From NCBI GenBank assembly GCA_036277615.1, contig DASUMQ010000184.1, forward strand, positions 1 to 30,466: a DNA stretch of 30,466 nucleotides, written 5' to 3'. Below are positions 8,774-16,997 of this stretch, piece by piece (within the stretch, counting starts at the first letter, position 1; each line of letters starts with the position of its first letter). The notes beneath the pieces are model-generated. The model did no database searches. It was not told the DNA's origin and was given only the letters and a program-made list of their open reading frames with translations. Both the position numbers and the translations under genes were made by a program. This DNA is from RPQJ01 sp036277615 (GTDB taxonomy: Bacteria; Pseudomonadota; Gammaproteobacteria; Steroidobacterales; Steroidobacteraceae).

Positions 8774-9706
8774 ATGACCATCCGCTTCGACGGGCGAGTC
8801 GCCATCGTCACGGGTGCGGCCGCCGGGCTCGGTCGCTCACACGCGCTGGGGCTCGCCGCGCGCGGCGCCAGGGTCGTCGTCAACGACTTCGGCGGCGACG
8901 TGCACGGCACCGGTGGCTCGTCGGAACCCGCGGAGCGCGTCGCCGAGGAAATCCGGCGCGCGGGAGGCGAGGCGATCTCGCACGGCGCAGATGTCTCCAA
9001 TCCCGGTCAGGTGGCGGACATGGTCGCCCGTGCGATCGACCGCTGGAACCGCATCGACGTGCTGATCAACAACGCCGGCATCCTGCGCGACGCGAGCTTC
9101 GCCAAGGGCACGCTCGCAGACTTCCGGACCGTGGTCGACGTGCACCTGGTGGGCGCCGCCGTCTGCAGCCAGGCCGTGTGGGGACACATGCGCAACGCCG
9201 GCTACGGCCGCGTCCTGATGACCACCTCGACCTCGGGTATCTACGGCAACTTCGGCCAGGCCAACTACGGTGCGGCCAAGACCGGCCTGATCGGGCTCAT
9301 GAACGTGCTGCAGATCGAGGGGACCAAGTACGGCATCCGCGTCAACGCGTTGTGCCCCTCGGCGGCCACGCGCATGACGGCGGGGCTGCTGCCGGAGGCC
9401 GCGCTCGCGCTGATGACGCCGGAGTCCGTAACGCCGGCCGCACTGTTCCTCGTGAGCGAGGACGCACCGTCGCGCACGATCCTCAGTGCCGTCGCGGGCG
9501 GGTATTCGCGCATCGTGATCGAGGAGACACGCGGTGTGTACCTGCCGCAGGCGGAGCGCACGCCCGAGGCGATCGCGGCGCGATTCGACGAGATCACGGA
9601 CCTCGCGGGTGCGCTGCACAGCGAGGAGCCCGGCGGTCCGGGCCTGCGGTTTCTCAAGCTCGCGGCGGCCGAGGCGGGCGTCACGCTCGGCGGGTTCGGC
9701 ACGTGA
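8774..9706 (+). CDS. SDR, (R)-3-hydroxyacyl-CoA dehydrogenase (MFE-2/HSD17B4-like)
   Basis: A 310-residue short-chain dehydrogenase. The NAD(P) fingerprint is TGAAAGLG (13-20) and NNAG is at 99-102. The catalytic residues are Ser152, Tyr165 and Lys169 within TSTSGIYGNFGQANYGAAK. The stretch NDFGGDVHGTGGSSEPAERVAEEIRRAGGEA and the long C-terminal extension after about residue 235 are characteristic of the dehydrogenase domain of peroxisomal multifunctional enzyme 2, which oxidises (R)-3-hydroxyacyl-CoA to 3-ketoacyl-CoA. Asp38 at the end of the second beta-strand favours NAD over NADP. ATG 8774 is preceded by GAGGAGA. The stop overlaps the GTG start of the next gene (GTGA). Together with the MaoC protein and the thiolases it completes a beta-oxidation cycle. 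Confidence 0.92.
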   Translation: MTIRFDGRVAIVTGAAAGLGRSHALGLAARGARVVVNDFGGDVHGTGGSSEPAERVAEEIRRAGGEAISHGADVSNPGQVADMVARAIDRWNRIDVLINNAGILRDASFAKGTLADFRTVVDVHLVGAAVCSQAVWGHMRNAGYGRVLMTTSTSGIYGNFGQANYGAAKTGLIGLMNVLQIEGTKYGIRVNALCPSAATRMTAGLLPEAALALMTPESVTPAALFLVSEDAPSRTILSAVAGGYSRIVIEETRGVYLPQAERTPEAIAARFDEITDLAGALHSEEPGGPGLRFLKLAAAEAGVTLGGFGT

Positions 9707-10707
9707 AGGCGCTGCTCAGTGTACGGTCCGGCGGGCCTGAAACACTCGTGCTCGACGAGGTGCCGGCTCCCGTGGCCGGCCCCGGCGAAGTCGTCGTCGA
9801 GGTGCACGCGTGCGGCGTCAATTTTCCGGACGCGCTGATCATCGCGGACCGTTATCAGCTTCGGCCACCGCGGCCGTTCGCACCCGGCGGCGAGGTGGCG
9901 GGCATGGTGTCCGCGACCGGGGCGGGCGTGACCCACGTGCACCGGGGCGATCGCGTACTCGCCATGCCCGGCGTGGGCGGCATGGCCGAGTCGGTCAAGG
10001 TCCCGGCCGCCGCTTGCCATCGCCTGCCGGACGGAATGGTCTTCGAGCACGGCGCCACGCTGATGGCCACGTACGGCACGGTGCACTATGCGCTGAGCCG
10101 TCGCGGACAGTTGCAACCGGGCGAGTCGATGCTCGTGCTCGGTGCCGCCGGCGGCATCGGGCTCGCGGCCGTCGAACTGGGTCGCGCAAGCGGCGCCCGC
10201 GTGATCGCCGCCGCGTCGACCCCCGAAAAAGTCGCGCTCGCCCTCGAGCGCGGCGCGAGCAGCGGCTTCGTGTATCCGAGCGGCGAGGAGGCCCGGGACG
10301 CGAAGGCGCTCGCGCAACTGTTCAAGCAGCACTGCGGCGCGGACGGCGTCGACGTGATCTGCGATCCGGTCGGCGACGTGTACGCTGAGCCGGCCCTGCG
10401 CAGCATCGCGTGGGGAGGACGCTATCTCGTGATCGGCTTCGCCGCCGGCGAAATCCCGCGCGTGCCGCTGAACCTGCCGTTGCTCAAGGGCTGCGACATC
10501 CGCGGTGTGCTGTTCGGCGCGCATGCGCAGCGAGAGCCGGCGGAGGTTCGCCGCGAGGTCGGGGAACTCTTCGAACTGTACGCGCGCGGCGCGATTCGAC
10601 CGCACGTGTCGAATCGATATGCGCTCGCGGACGGCGGGCGCGCAATCGCGGAGGTGGCCGCCCGTCGGGCGCTCGGCAAGCTCGTCGTCACGGTGCGCGC
10701 GGACTAG
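9703..10707 (+). CDS. NADPH:quinone oxidoreductase-like MDR enzyme
   Basis: A 334-residue medium-chain dehydrogenase/reductase of the quinone-oxidoreductase branch. The N-terminal GroES-like domain (MKALLSVRSGGPETLVLDEVPAPVAGPGEVVVEVHACGVNFPDAL) is followed by a Rossmann domain with GAAGGIG at 147-153. The zinc-ligand pattern of alcohol dehydrogenases is missing, so it is a zinc-independent NADPH reductase, acting on quinones, enones or enoyl thioesters. Its job may be to reduce an alpha,beta-unsaturated intermediate, but the substrate is unknown. The start is GTG 9703, which overlaps the SDR stop by four bases; an open frame extends far upstream but only as a shadow of the SDR gene. Its stop TAG (10705-10707) interlocks with the stop of the convergent esterase in a shared CTAG. 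Confidence 0.88.
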   Translation: MKALLSVRSGGPETLVLDEVPAPVAGPGEVVVEVHACGVNFPDALIIADRYQLRPPRPFAPGGEVAGMVSATGAGVTHVHRGDRVLAMPGVGGMAESVKVPAAACHRLPDGMVFEHGATLMATYGTVHYALSRRGQLQPGESMLVLGAAGGIGLAAVELGRASGARVIAAASTPEKVALALERGASSGFVYPSGEEARDAKALAQLFKQHCGADGVDVICDPVGDVYAEPALRSIAWGGRYLVIGFAAGEIPRVPLNLPLLKGCDIRGVLFGAHAQREPAEVRREVGELFELYARGAIRPHVSNRYALADGGRAIAEVAARRALGKLVVTVRAD

Positions 10708-11696
10708 GGATGCTCGACCCGCAATCCACGCCGCAGGGCAGCGAGACCGTCACGCTCGCAGGCACGCGTAACCGACGCACGCCAGGCCATCGTAAACCCG
10801 TGCGGCGCCCCGGCGTAGACGTGCAGTTCGCAGGAGACGCCCGCGGCGACGAGCCGTCGCGCGTACTCGACGTCTTCGTCGACGAACAGGTCGAGCGCGC
10901 CCACCTGCACGCATGCCGGCGGCAGGCCGCTCAGGTCCTCGGCACGGGCCGGCGCCGCATAGGACGGGACGTCGGGACCACCGGGCTCGGTGCCCAGCAG
11001 CGCGCGCCAGGCGTAGAGGTTGCTCGCCTGCGTCCAGATGAACTGGCCGACGAACGGCGACAGGTCCGTGCGCACGCACGTGCGGTCGTCGAGACCGGGA
11101 AACACGAGGTGCTGGAACGCGATTGCGTGCTCGCCACGATCGCGTGCGAGCAGCGCAAGGCCGGCCACGATCCCGCCGCCGGCGCTGTCGCCGCTCAGCG
11201 CGATGCGGTCGCCGTCGACGCCGAGCGTGCGGGCTTCACGGTGCAGCCAGGCGAGGGCCGTGTAGCCGTCGTCGAGTGCACCGGGATACGGCCATTCAGG
11301 CGCGAGGCGGTAGTCGACCGACACCACCACGGCGCCGAGCTCCGCCGCCAACGCTGCGATCGTGCCGCGCGCCATCTCCGGCAGGCCCGCGACGTAACCG
11401 CCGCCGTGAAAATGCAGGATCGCGGGCGAGGGTGTGCGGTGCAGGCGCGGCCGCACGATCACGAGCCGCAGCTCGCCGTCGCCGTCGGGTCGACGCAGGT
11501 GACGTTCCTCGAGTTCGACGTCGGGCCGCAACGGCGGCTTGTTCGCGGCGGCGAGCGCCACGATCAGTGCGCGTCGGCCCGGCAGCATCGCGTCGCCCCA
11601 GGTTTCGTCGGGCATCGCCTCGAGCCACGGGAGCAACGCGGGATCGACGAGTCGCAAGCTCGGTCTTTCGCGCACGTCGAACTTCGACTCGATCAT
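10704..11696 (-). CDS. Alpha/beta-hydrolase, HSL (hormone-sensitive lipase) family esterase
   Basis: A 330-residue esterase of the bacterial HSL/family IV type. The oxyanion motif HGGG is at 97-100 (FHGGGYVAG). The nucleophile motif GDSAGG carries Ser171, the acid is likely Asp269 (GALDLFVDE), and the His is His299 (APHGF). The N-terminal cap region (1-75) is typical. There is no signal peptide. These enzymes hydrolyse short acyl esters and often lie in gene clusters for steroid, terpenoid or aromatic degradation, where they remove ester groups or open lactones. The ATG has GGGAG upstream. It is divergent from the MFS transporter, with a copy of the 20-base motif in the 92-base gap. It overlaps the convergent MDR gene by three bases. 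Confidence 0.9.
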   Translation of the reverse strand: MIESKFDVRERPSLRLVDPALLPWLEAMPDETWGDAMLPGRRALIVALAAANKPPLRPDVELEERHLRRPDGDGELRLVIVRPRLHRTPSPAILHFHGGGYVAGLPEMARGTIAALAAELGAVVVSVDYRLAPEWPYPGALDDGYTALAWLHREARTLGVDGDRIALSGDSAGGGIVAGLALLARDRGEHAIAFQHLVFPGLDDRTCVRTDLSPFVGQFIWTQASNLYAWRALLGTEPGGPDVPSYAAPARAEDLSGLPPACVQVGALDLFVDEDVEYARRLVAAGVSCELHVYAGAPHGFTMAWRASVTRACERDGLAALRRGLRVEHP

Positions 11697-11747
11697 CCGG
11701 AGCTCCCGTCAATGTCACGGACGAGTGTTGCAGCATCGGCCGGCGAA

Positions 11748-11767
11748 GTCACTTGCATCGCGGGAGC
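11748..11767 (-). promoter_or_regulatory. Copy 2 of shared 20-bp motif (divergent promoter region)
   Basis: On the minus strand this reads GCTCCCGCGATGCAAGTGAC. It lies between the divergent esterase (start 11696) and MFS transporter (start 11789). The right half GCAAGTGAC is identical to the copies at 21184 and 28188. The left half is weaker: TC and a pyrimidine are kept, but the initial AG is not. It is the most degenerate copy on the left side. Confidence 0.45.
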
Positions 11768-11788
11768 CGCATCGGCAAGAGAGGGCAC

Positions 11789-13138
11789 TTGACGAACCTG
11801 CCGGAACCGCGCGACGCGGCGTGCGAGGAAGAGTGGCCGTCCACCGCCCGCGCCTGGACGCTCGTGGCGCTGCTGGTCGTGGCCTACGCGCTCGCGTTCG
11901 TCGACCGGCAGATCCTCACGCTGCTGGTGGAGCCGGTGCGACGCGACCTCGACATCACGGATACGCAGTTCAGCCTGCTCGCGGGGCTCGCGTTCACGCT
12001 GTTCTACACGCTGATGGGCATCCCGTTCGCGTGGCTCGCCGACCGCGGGTCGCGACGCAACCTGATCGTCGTGAGCGTCACGTTCTGGAGCGTGATGACC
12101 GCGCTCTGCGGCCTGGCGCACAACTTCCTGACGCTGTTCCTCGCGCGTGTCGGCGTAGGCGTCGGCGAGGCCGGCCTCTCGCCGGCCGCGTACTCGATGA
12201 TCGCCGACAGCTTTCCGGCGCAGAAGCGCGCACGGCCGCTCGGCGTGTACGCCGCGGGTGCGATCCTCGGCGTGGGCCTCGCGTTGATCATCGGCGGGGC
12301 CGTGGTCGCCTGGGCCAACACGGCGCCGCCCGTGGTGTTGCCCGGACTCGGTGAACTAAAGACCTGGCAGCTCGCCTTCCTGATCGTGAGCGTGCCCGGC
12401 CCCGTGCTGGCGCTGGTGCTGCTGCTGGTGCGCGAGCCGAGCCGTCACGAGTCCCGCGTCACGGCCCCCGGCGTCGACACCGCGTCGCTGCGACACTTCC
12501 TGGCTGAGCGCGGCACGGTCTTCGCGCTGCTCGCGTTCGGCTATTCGCTGATCGGCGTGGCGATCGCGGCCTACCTGTCGTGGACACCCGCGTTCCTGAT
12601 CCGCAGTCACGGCTGGAGCATCGCGCGGATCGGCGCCGTCTACGGCCTCGTGCTGCTCGTGTTCAGTACGGCAGGCATCTTCGTGGGCGGATGGCTCGTC
12701 GACCGCCTCGCCGGCCGCGGTGCGCGCGACGCGGTGCTGCAGGTGTCGATCGGCGGCGGCGCGCTTGCGTTGCCGTTCGCGCTGGTGGCGCCGTTCACCC
12801 CGAGCGGCGAAGCCGCGATGGCGACGATCGCCGTGATGTCGTTCCTGTTCGGGCTGGCCCAGGGACTCCCGCCCGCGGCGCTACAGGCGATCGCGCCGAA
12901 CCGTGTGCGCGCGCGGGTCATCGCGCTGTACCTGCTCGTCGGCAACATCGTCGCGTTCACGATCGGGCCCACGGGTGTCGCGCTGATCAGTGACCACTGG
13001 CTCGGCGACCCGGCGCGGATCGGCCAGGCAATCGCGATCCTCAGCGCGATCGTTACGCCGCTCGGGCTGCTGGCACTCGTGCTCGCACGACGGCCCTTCG
13101 TCATCGCAGCCACGGCCGAGGCCAGGACGAGCGCGTAG
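11789..13138 (+). CDS. MFS transporter (spinster-like)
   Basis: A 449-residue inner-membrane transporter of the major facilitator superfamily with about 12 hydrophobic helices. The first is at about 23-45 (TLVALLVVAYALAFVDRQILTLL), and the loop 2-3 signature GIPFAWLADRGSRRN follows helix 2. The FVDRQILTLLVEP start and the GVGEAGLSPAAYSMIADSFP segment are typical of spinster-like carriers common in catabolic clusters, where they take up organic acids. No ATG or GTG lies suitably at the 5' end. I chose TTG 11789 because GAGAGGG stands five bases before it and the next residues (TNLPEPRDAACEEEW) form a normal cytoplasmic N-terminus. The frame is also open far upstream, but only as the shadow of the esterase. 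It converges on the ligase at 13151 with a 12-base gap. Confidence 0.85.
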   Translation: MTNLPEPRDAACEEEWPSTARAWTLVALLVVAYALAFVDRQILTLLVEPVRRDLDITDTQFSLLAGLAFTLFYTLMGIPFAWLADRGSRRNLIVVSVTFWSVMTALCGLAHNFLTLFLARVGVGVGEAGLSPAAYSMIADSFPAQKRARPLGVYAAGAILGVGLALIIGGAVVAWANTAPPVVLPGLGELKTWQLAFLIVSVPGPVLALVLLLVREPSRHESRVTAPGVDTASLRHFLAERGTVFALLAFGYSLIGVAIAAYLSWTPAFLIRSHGWSIARIGAVYGLVLLVFSTAGIFVGGWLVDRLAGRGARDAVLQVSIGGGALALPFALVAPFTPSGEAAMATIAVMSFLFGLAQGLPPAALQAIAPNRVRARVIALYLLVGNIVAFTIGPTGVALISDHWLGDPARIGQAIAILSAIVTPLGLLALVLARRPFVIAATAEARTSA

Positions 13139-13150
13139 AGCGTCCGGGCG

Positions 13151-14644
13151 CTAGGGCGCGCCACCGTCCGCGAGGCGGGCGTCGCGCAACGCGCTGCGGC
13201 GGACCTTGCCCGAATCGTCGCGCAGGCGTTCGAAAGTGACCTCGATGCTGCGCGGCCGCTTGTAACCGACCAGCCGCTCGGCGAGGAATGCCTGCAACGC
13301 TTCGGAGTCGAGCGGAGCGACCTCGCGTTGTGCCTCGACGATCGCGTGCACGCGATGACCGAGGTCGGGGTCGGGCAACCCGATCACGACACTCGCCAGC
13401 ACGCCCGGGTATGCGTCGAGCGCGGCCTCGACCTCGGCCGGATACACGTTCGCGCCGCCGCTGATGATCAGGTCCGTGCGCCGGTCGGCGAGGTACAGAT
13501 AGCCATCGTCGTCGACACGACCGAGATCGCCGAAGGTTTCCCATTCGCCGAGCACGCGTGGCTCGGCGCCGAGATAGTGGTAGGTCGAGCCGCAGCCGCC
13601 GGCGGGTTTGAAATAGATCTCGCCGACGACGCCCGGCGGGACGTCGTCGCCGTGTTCGTCGAGGATCCGGACGCTGGCGCCGGGCAGCAGGCGCCCGACC
13701 GAGCCGCGACGTTCGAGCCATTCGCGACCGCCGATCGACGTGGCGCCGATGGCCTCGGTGCCCGAGTAGACCTCCCAGACGCGATCGGGCCCGAGCCACT
13801 GGATCCATTGCTCCTTGAGCCACACCGGGCACGCGGCCGCGATGTGGCAGACGATCTCGAGCGAGGAGACGTCGTAGCGCGCGCGCTCGGCGTCGAGGCG
13901 CCAGATCCGGTGCATCATCGTCGGCACCTGGTACAGCCACTGCGCACGGTGACGCTCCACCAGTTCGAGCGTGGCGGCCGCGTCGAAGCGCGGCATGATC
14001 ACCACGTGACAGCCCCAGCACAACGCCTGGTAGGCGAGACCGAACGGTGCCGAGTGGTACATCGGCCCGGGGATCACCACCGTGTCGCCGGGCCGCATGC
14101 CGAGCGAGGGCGCGTCCGGGTCGAGCACCGAGCGCGCGTGGTCGACGATGATCTTGGGTCGGCCGGTACTGCCGCCGCTGGCGATCGCCTTGACGTGCGC
14201 CGACACGAGGCCGGATTCGACCTCGGCCTCGGGTGGACCGTCGCGCAAGTCCCGTTCGCGCAGCCGCGTGGCACCCGATCCGGTATCGCCGTCACCGATG
14301 ACCACACGCGGGCGCAGCACCTCGAGCAGCGCCTCGAGTTCGAGACGGGGCAAGCGGTGCGAGAGTGGCGCCGGTGTCGCACCGATCTTCCAGCAGCCGA
14401 ACGCGAGCTCGAGCACCGCCGTGCCACTCGGCAACGCGAGCGCCACGAAGTCGTCGGCGGTTACGCCCGCGGCCCGCAGCGCCCGGGCCCGGCCCTGCGC
14501 ACGGCGTGCAAGCTCTGCCCGCGAGAGCGTCTCCGCCCCGCACGTGAGCGCCGGCGCCCCGGGGTCGCGTTCGGCCTGCAGGTCGAGCAGCGTGCCGATC
14601 GGCCGGGGATCGCGCGGCGCGACGAAGGCGAATGCGCGTGTCAT
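13151..14644 (-). CDS. Acyl-CoA synthetase (AMP-binding, class I ligase)
   Basis: A 497-residue ANL-family ligase. The phosphate-binding motif is SGGSTGRPK (156-164), with Gly-Ser replacing the usual Ser-Gly order. The adenine motif is YSGTE (293-297), GDLG with Asp373 is followed by the hinge DRRTDLIISGGANVYPAEVE, and the catalytic Lys is Lys480 in DDSGKVRRS. The SGGSTG P-loop and short length resemble bile-acid and other bulky-substrate CoA ligases, but the acid it activates cannot be read from sequence. It follows the ligase at 14651-16366 after six bases, so the two are co-transcribed. Two different adenylating enzymes in one transcription unit suggests successive substrates along one pathway, or two feed-in points. 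Confidence 0.9.
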   Translation of the reverse strand: MTRAFAFVAPRDPRPIGTLLDLQAERDPGAPALTCGAETLSRAELARRAQGRARALRAAGVTADDFVALALPSGTAVLELAFGCWKIGATPAPLSHRLPRLELEALLEVLRPRVVIGDGDTGSGATRLRERDLRDGPPEAEVESGLVSAHVKAIASGGSTGRPKIIVDHARSVLDPDAPSLGMRPGDTVVIPGPMYHSAPFGLAYQALCWGCHVVIMPRFDAAATLELVERHRAQWLYQVPTMMHRIWRLDAERARYDVSSLEIVCHIAAACPVWLKEQWIQWLGPDRVWEVYSGTEAIGATSIGGREWLERRGSVGRLLPGASVRILDEHGDDVPPGVVGEIYFKPAGGCGSTYHYLGAEPRVLGEWETFGDLGRVDDDGYLYLADRRTDLIISGGANVYPAEVEAALDAYPGVLASVVIGLPDPDLGHRVHAIVEAQREVAPLDSEALQAFLAERLVGYKRPRSIEVTFERLRDDSGKVRRSALRDARLADGGAP

Positions 14645-14650
14645 CGGCCC

Positions 14651-16366
14651 TCAGCCGGCGTCCGCGGCGGGCGCGTCCGCGATCCGTGCGAGGTCGCTGC
14701 GGACCAGCTTGCCGACGCTGTTGCGCGGCAACTGCGGCACGCACTGCAGGCGCTCGGGGTACTTGAACGTGGCGAGACCGGCGCGCTCGAAATGCGCGCG
14801 GACCGACTCGAGCGTCAGCCGTGCTCCAGGCTTCGGCACGACGATCGCGCAGATGCGCTCGCCCATGATCGGGTCCGTGTACGCGGAAACGGCGCCTTCG
14901 AGCACGTCAGGCATCTGCGACAGCACCGAGTCGAGTTCCTCGGGCGCAATCTTCATGCCCCCGCGCACGATGATCTGCTTGAGACGGCCGACGAAACGGT
15001 AGAACGGCGGCGGGTCGCCGTCGCCGACGAGCTCGAACAGGTCGCCGGTGCGGAACCAGCCGTCCTCGGTGAAGGACTGCGTGGTCAGCTGCGGTGCCCG
15101 GAAATAGCCGTCGAAGACCGACGGGCCGGTGATCTGCATCTCGCCCGGCCGGCCACGCTCGAGCACTTCGGCGCCGGTCGCCGGGTCGACGATACGCGTG
15201 CGGATCTGGACGGGCGAGGGCGGCTCGGACCGGACTTCGTCGCGCCCCCAGCGCGGAAACAGCCGCGCCCGGTGCACGGGGTCCGGCGCGTTGGCCGCGT
15301 TGCTCAACAGCGAGACGCCTTCGTTCGAGCCGAAGATGTTGACGACCTCGATGCCGAAGCGGTCGCGATAGCCCGCGATCATCCCGGGATCGAGCGGCGC
15401 GGAACCGGAACCGATGCAGCGCAGCGAGGAGAGATCCACGGACGCGAGCGTCTTCTCGTCCTTGAGCAGCATGTTCAGCACTGCCGGCGGGGCGATGGCG
15501 TACTGAGGCCGTTCCTCGACGATCTGCTGCAGGTAGACCCCGAGGTCGAGCGGGTGGTGCAGCACGAGCGTGCCTACGCTGTGCAGCCAGCTCATGAAGC
15601 AGCCGCCGAGGCCGGCCATGTTGATCAGCGGGAACGGGTTCAGCAGGCGCTCACCGCGCTGGATGCCGGCGCCGCGCCAGTGGCCGTAGCTGATCGCGAT
15701 CCAGTGGTTGTGCGAGCGCGGCACGCCCTTCGGCATGCCTTCGGTGCCCGAGGTCCAGCAGAGTGTCGCGACGTCGTCCGCGTCGATGGCGAGCGCCGCG
15801 ACGTGTTCGCGCAGGCGTGCGCTCGTGGCGGCCGAGAGCGGAGCGGGCGTGAACGCAACCGCGCCCGGCACCGTCGACTCGCCGAGGCACAGCACCTGCA
15901 GCGGCCTGCCGGCGGCCAGCTCGACCGCGGTCGCCGCGTACGCGCCGCCCTTGAGCTCGCGCACGGTCAGGGCCGCGCGGGCGCCGGTGAAGTCCACGAT
16001 CTGTTCGAGTTCGTGCCGCCGGAACTGCATCGGCACCGGGCTCACGATGACGCCCAGGCGCATGGCGGCGAGGTAGAGCGCCGGATACTCGGCGACGTTC
16101 GGCAATTGGGTGATCAGGATGTCGTCGCGCCCGAGCCCGAGCTCGAGCAGGCGCAGGGCGTAACCGTCGACGAGGTCGGCGACGTCACGGAAGGTCAGGC
16201 GTCGCGCCGCGTCGCCGAGCAGGGCGGGACGGTTGGGGGGATCGATGATGGCGACCTGGTCGGGCGCCGCGCGCACGGCGGCATCGAACAAGTCGGGAAT
16301 CCGCGTGTCGGACCACCAGCCGCGACGGCGGTATTCGCGGATCAGGTGTTCGGGTGTCGTGCGCAT
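14651..16366 (-). CDS. Acyl-CoA synthetase (cyclohexanecarboxylate-CoA-ligase/EntE-like)
   Basis: A 571-residue adenylating enzyme. The N-terminus MRTTPEHLIREYRRRGWWSDTRIPDLFDAAV resembles the AliA (cyclohexanecarboxylate-CoA ligase) and EntE (aryl-adenylate) group. The P-loop is TSGTEGMPKG (205-214). The GWFRTGD motif and the hinge FVGRLKQIIVRGGMKIAPEELD are intact. The catalytic Lys is Lys553 in PRNSVGKLVRSDL. The likely reaction is an alicyclic or aromatic acid plus ATP and CoA giving acyl-CoA plus AMP. The substrate class is an inference from family resemblance. The ATG at 16364-16366 has GGGGGGAA just upstream. It is divergent from the Tat-signal NTF2-like gene. The 102-base gap holds a perfect inverted repeat and a copy of the 20-base motif. 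Confidence 0.9.
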   Translation of the reverse strand: MRTTPEHLIREYRRRGWWSDTRIPDLFDAAVRAAPDQVAIIDPPNRPALLGDAARRLTFRDVADLVDGYALRLLELGLGRDDILITQLPNVAEYPALYLAAMRLGVIVSPVPMQFRRHELEQIVDFTGARAALTVRELKGGAYAATAVELAAGRPLQVLCLGESTVPGAVAFTPAPLSAATSARLREHVAALAIDADDVATLCWTSGTEGMPKGVPRSHNHWIAISYGHWRGAGIQRGERLLNPFPLINMAGLGGCFMSWLHSVGTLVLHHPLDLGVYLQQIVEERPQYAIAPPAVLNMLLKDEKTLASVDLSSLRCIGSGSAPLDPGMIAGYRDRFGIEVVNIFGSNEGVSLLSNAANAPDPVHRARLFPRWGRDEVRSEPPSPVQIRTRIVDPATGAEVLERGRPGEMQITGPSVFDGYFRAPQLTTQSFTEDGWFRTGDLFELVGDGDPPPFYRFVGRLKQIIVRGGMKIAPEELDSVLSQMPDVLEGAVSAYTDPIMGERICAIVVPKPGARLTLESVRAHFERAGLATFKYPERLQCVPQLPRNSVGKLVRSDLARIADAPAADAG

Positions 16367-16387
16367 CGGTTCCCCCCGTCACCGGTG

Positions 16388-16405
16388 CGGCGGTACGGAC
16401 CGCCG
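16388..16405. promoter_or_regulatory. Perfect 7-bp inverted repeat in the leader of the 16366 ligase
   Basis: CGGCGGT (16388-16394), a four-base spacer ACGG, and ACCGCCG (16399-16405) form a perfect 18-base inverted repeat. It begins 21 bases upstream of the minus-strand ATG of the acyl-CoA synthetase. It could be a hairpin in the 5' leader or a repressor site. GC-rich palindromes arise by chance in DNA of this composition, so function is uncertain. Confidence 0.3.
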
Positions 16406-16433
16406 GCTGTCGTCGTGCGAATGCATGCTGTAT

Positions 16434-16453
16434 GGTCTCGTAGTGCAAGCAGG
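16434..16453 (+). promoter_or_regulatory. Copy 3 of shared 20-bp motif (divergent promoter region)
   Basis: GGTCTCGTAGTGCAAGCAGG lies in the gap between the divergent ligase (start 16366) and the Tat-signal NTF2-like gene (start 16469). It ends 15 bases before the latter's ATG. GTCT, R and T at positions 7-8, and GCAAG match the consensus; the right flank GAC does not. TATGGT overlaps its left end and could be a weak -10 hexamer. Confidence 0.45.
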
Positions 16454-16468
16454 TTTGCGGAGTGCATC

Positions 16469-16978
16469 ATGAATCGACGTCGTTTCCTCGAGGCCTCCAC
16501 CGTGGTGTCGGGACTGCTCGCCACGGGTGCCGCAGCTGCGGCCGGCGCCGTCACCGATCCGTTGCAGGTGCTGCGTGAAGTCATCCTCGCCTGGCGTCGC
16601 AAGGACCTGGAAGCCATGCTGCAATACATCGACGACGAGATCAGCTGGCACTCGCACGTCGGCAGCCCGCCGCTGCAGGGCAAGGCGGCCATGCGGGAGT
16701 TCGCGACCCGCATGACGACGCAGATGAAGGAGATCCATTGGCGCCTGTTCGAGGTCGCGCGCGACGGCGACCGGTTGCACGTCGAGGGCGTCGACGACTT
16801 CGTGACGACCGAGGGCCGGCGCGTCGTCATCCCGTACGCCGGCGTGCTGGCGTTCCGCGACGGACGGATCGTCGAATGGCGCGACTACTTCGATCGGGCG
16901 CTGTTCGATCGACTCAAGGGCGGCGAACCGTTGCCCGCGTACCTCGAAACGGTGGCGAACCGACCGGCGCTGTTCTAA
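16469..16978 (+). CDS. Tat-signal limonene-epoxide-hydrolase-like (NTF2-fold) protein
   Basis: A 169-residue protein. MNRRRFLEASTVVSGLLATGAAAAAGAV is a good twin-arginine signal (RRRFLE plus hydrophobic stretch and Ala-rich cleavage region), so the folded domain should be exported to the periplasm. The mature part has LEH/SnoaL features: VILAWRRKDLEAMLQYIDDEISWHSHVG, GKAAMREFATRM, and the closing DGRIVEWRDYFDRALF. The Arg-x-Asp pair of characterised limonene-epoxide hydrolases falls at GVD here, so the Arg seems lost. Epoxide hydrolysis is therefore doubtful, and isomerase, hydratase or binding roles are open. The ATG at 16469 has GGAG seven bases upstream. A longer open frame through this gene from upstream is only a shadow of the antisense ligases. 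It is divergent from the ligase at 16366. Confidence 0.82.
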   Translation: MNRRRFLEASTVVSGLLATGAAAAAGAVTDPLQVLREVILAWRRKDLEAMLQYIDDEISWHSHVGSPPLQGKAAMREFATRMTTQMKEIHWRLFEVARDGDRLHVEGVDDFVTTEGRRVVIPYAGVLAFRDGRIVEWRDYFDRALFDRLKGGEPLPAYLETVANRPALF

Positions 16979-16997
16979 CCGCCGCTCCACGTCGCGA

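Noticed and set aside
11773..11783. GCAAGAGAG next to motif copy 2, resembling the right end of copy 1
   Set aside because: The left half (AGTC and following) does not match, and the bases overlap the ribosome-binding site of the MFS gene, which explains the purine run.
13139..13150. Short AGCG...CGCT repeat between the convergent MFS and ligase genes as a terminator
   Set aside because: The stem is only four pairs and there is no T-tract; it is too weak to call.
13328..16978. A very long plus-strand open frame (over 1200 codons) antisense to two ligases
   Set aside because: Its translation is rich in Arg, His, Asp and Val without any family motif, as expected for the shadow of GC-rich genes. 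Only its end (16469-16978) is a real gene with its own start and ribosome-binding site.
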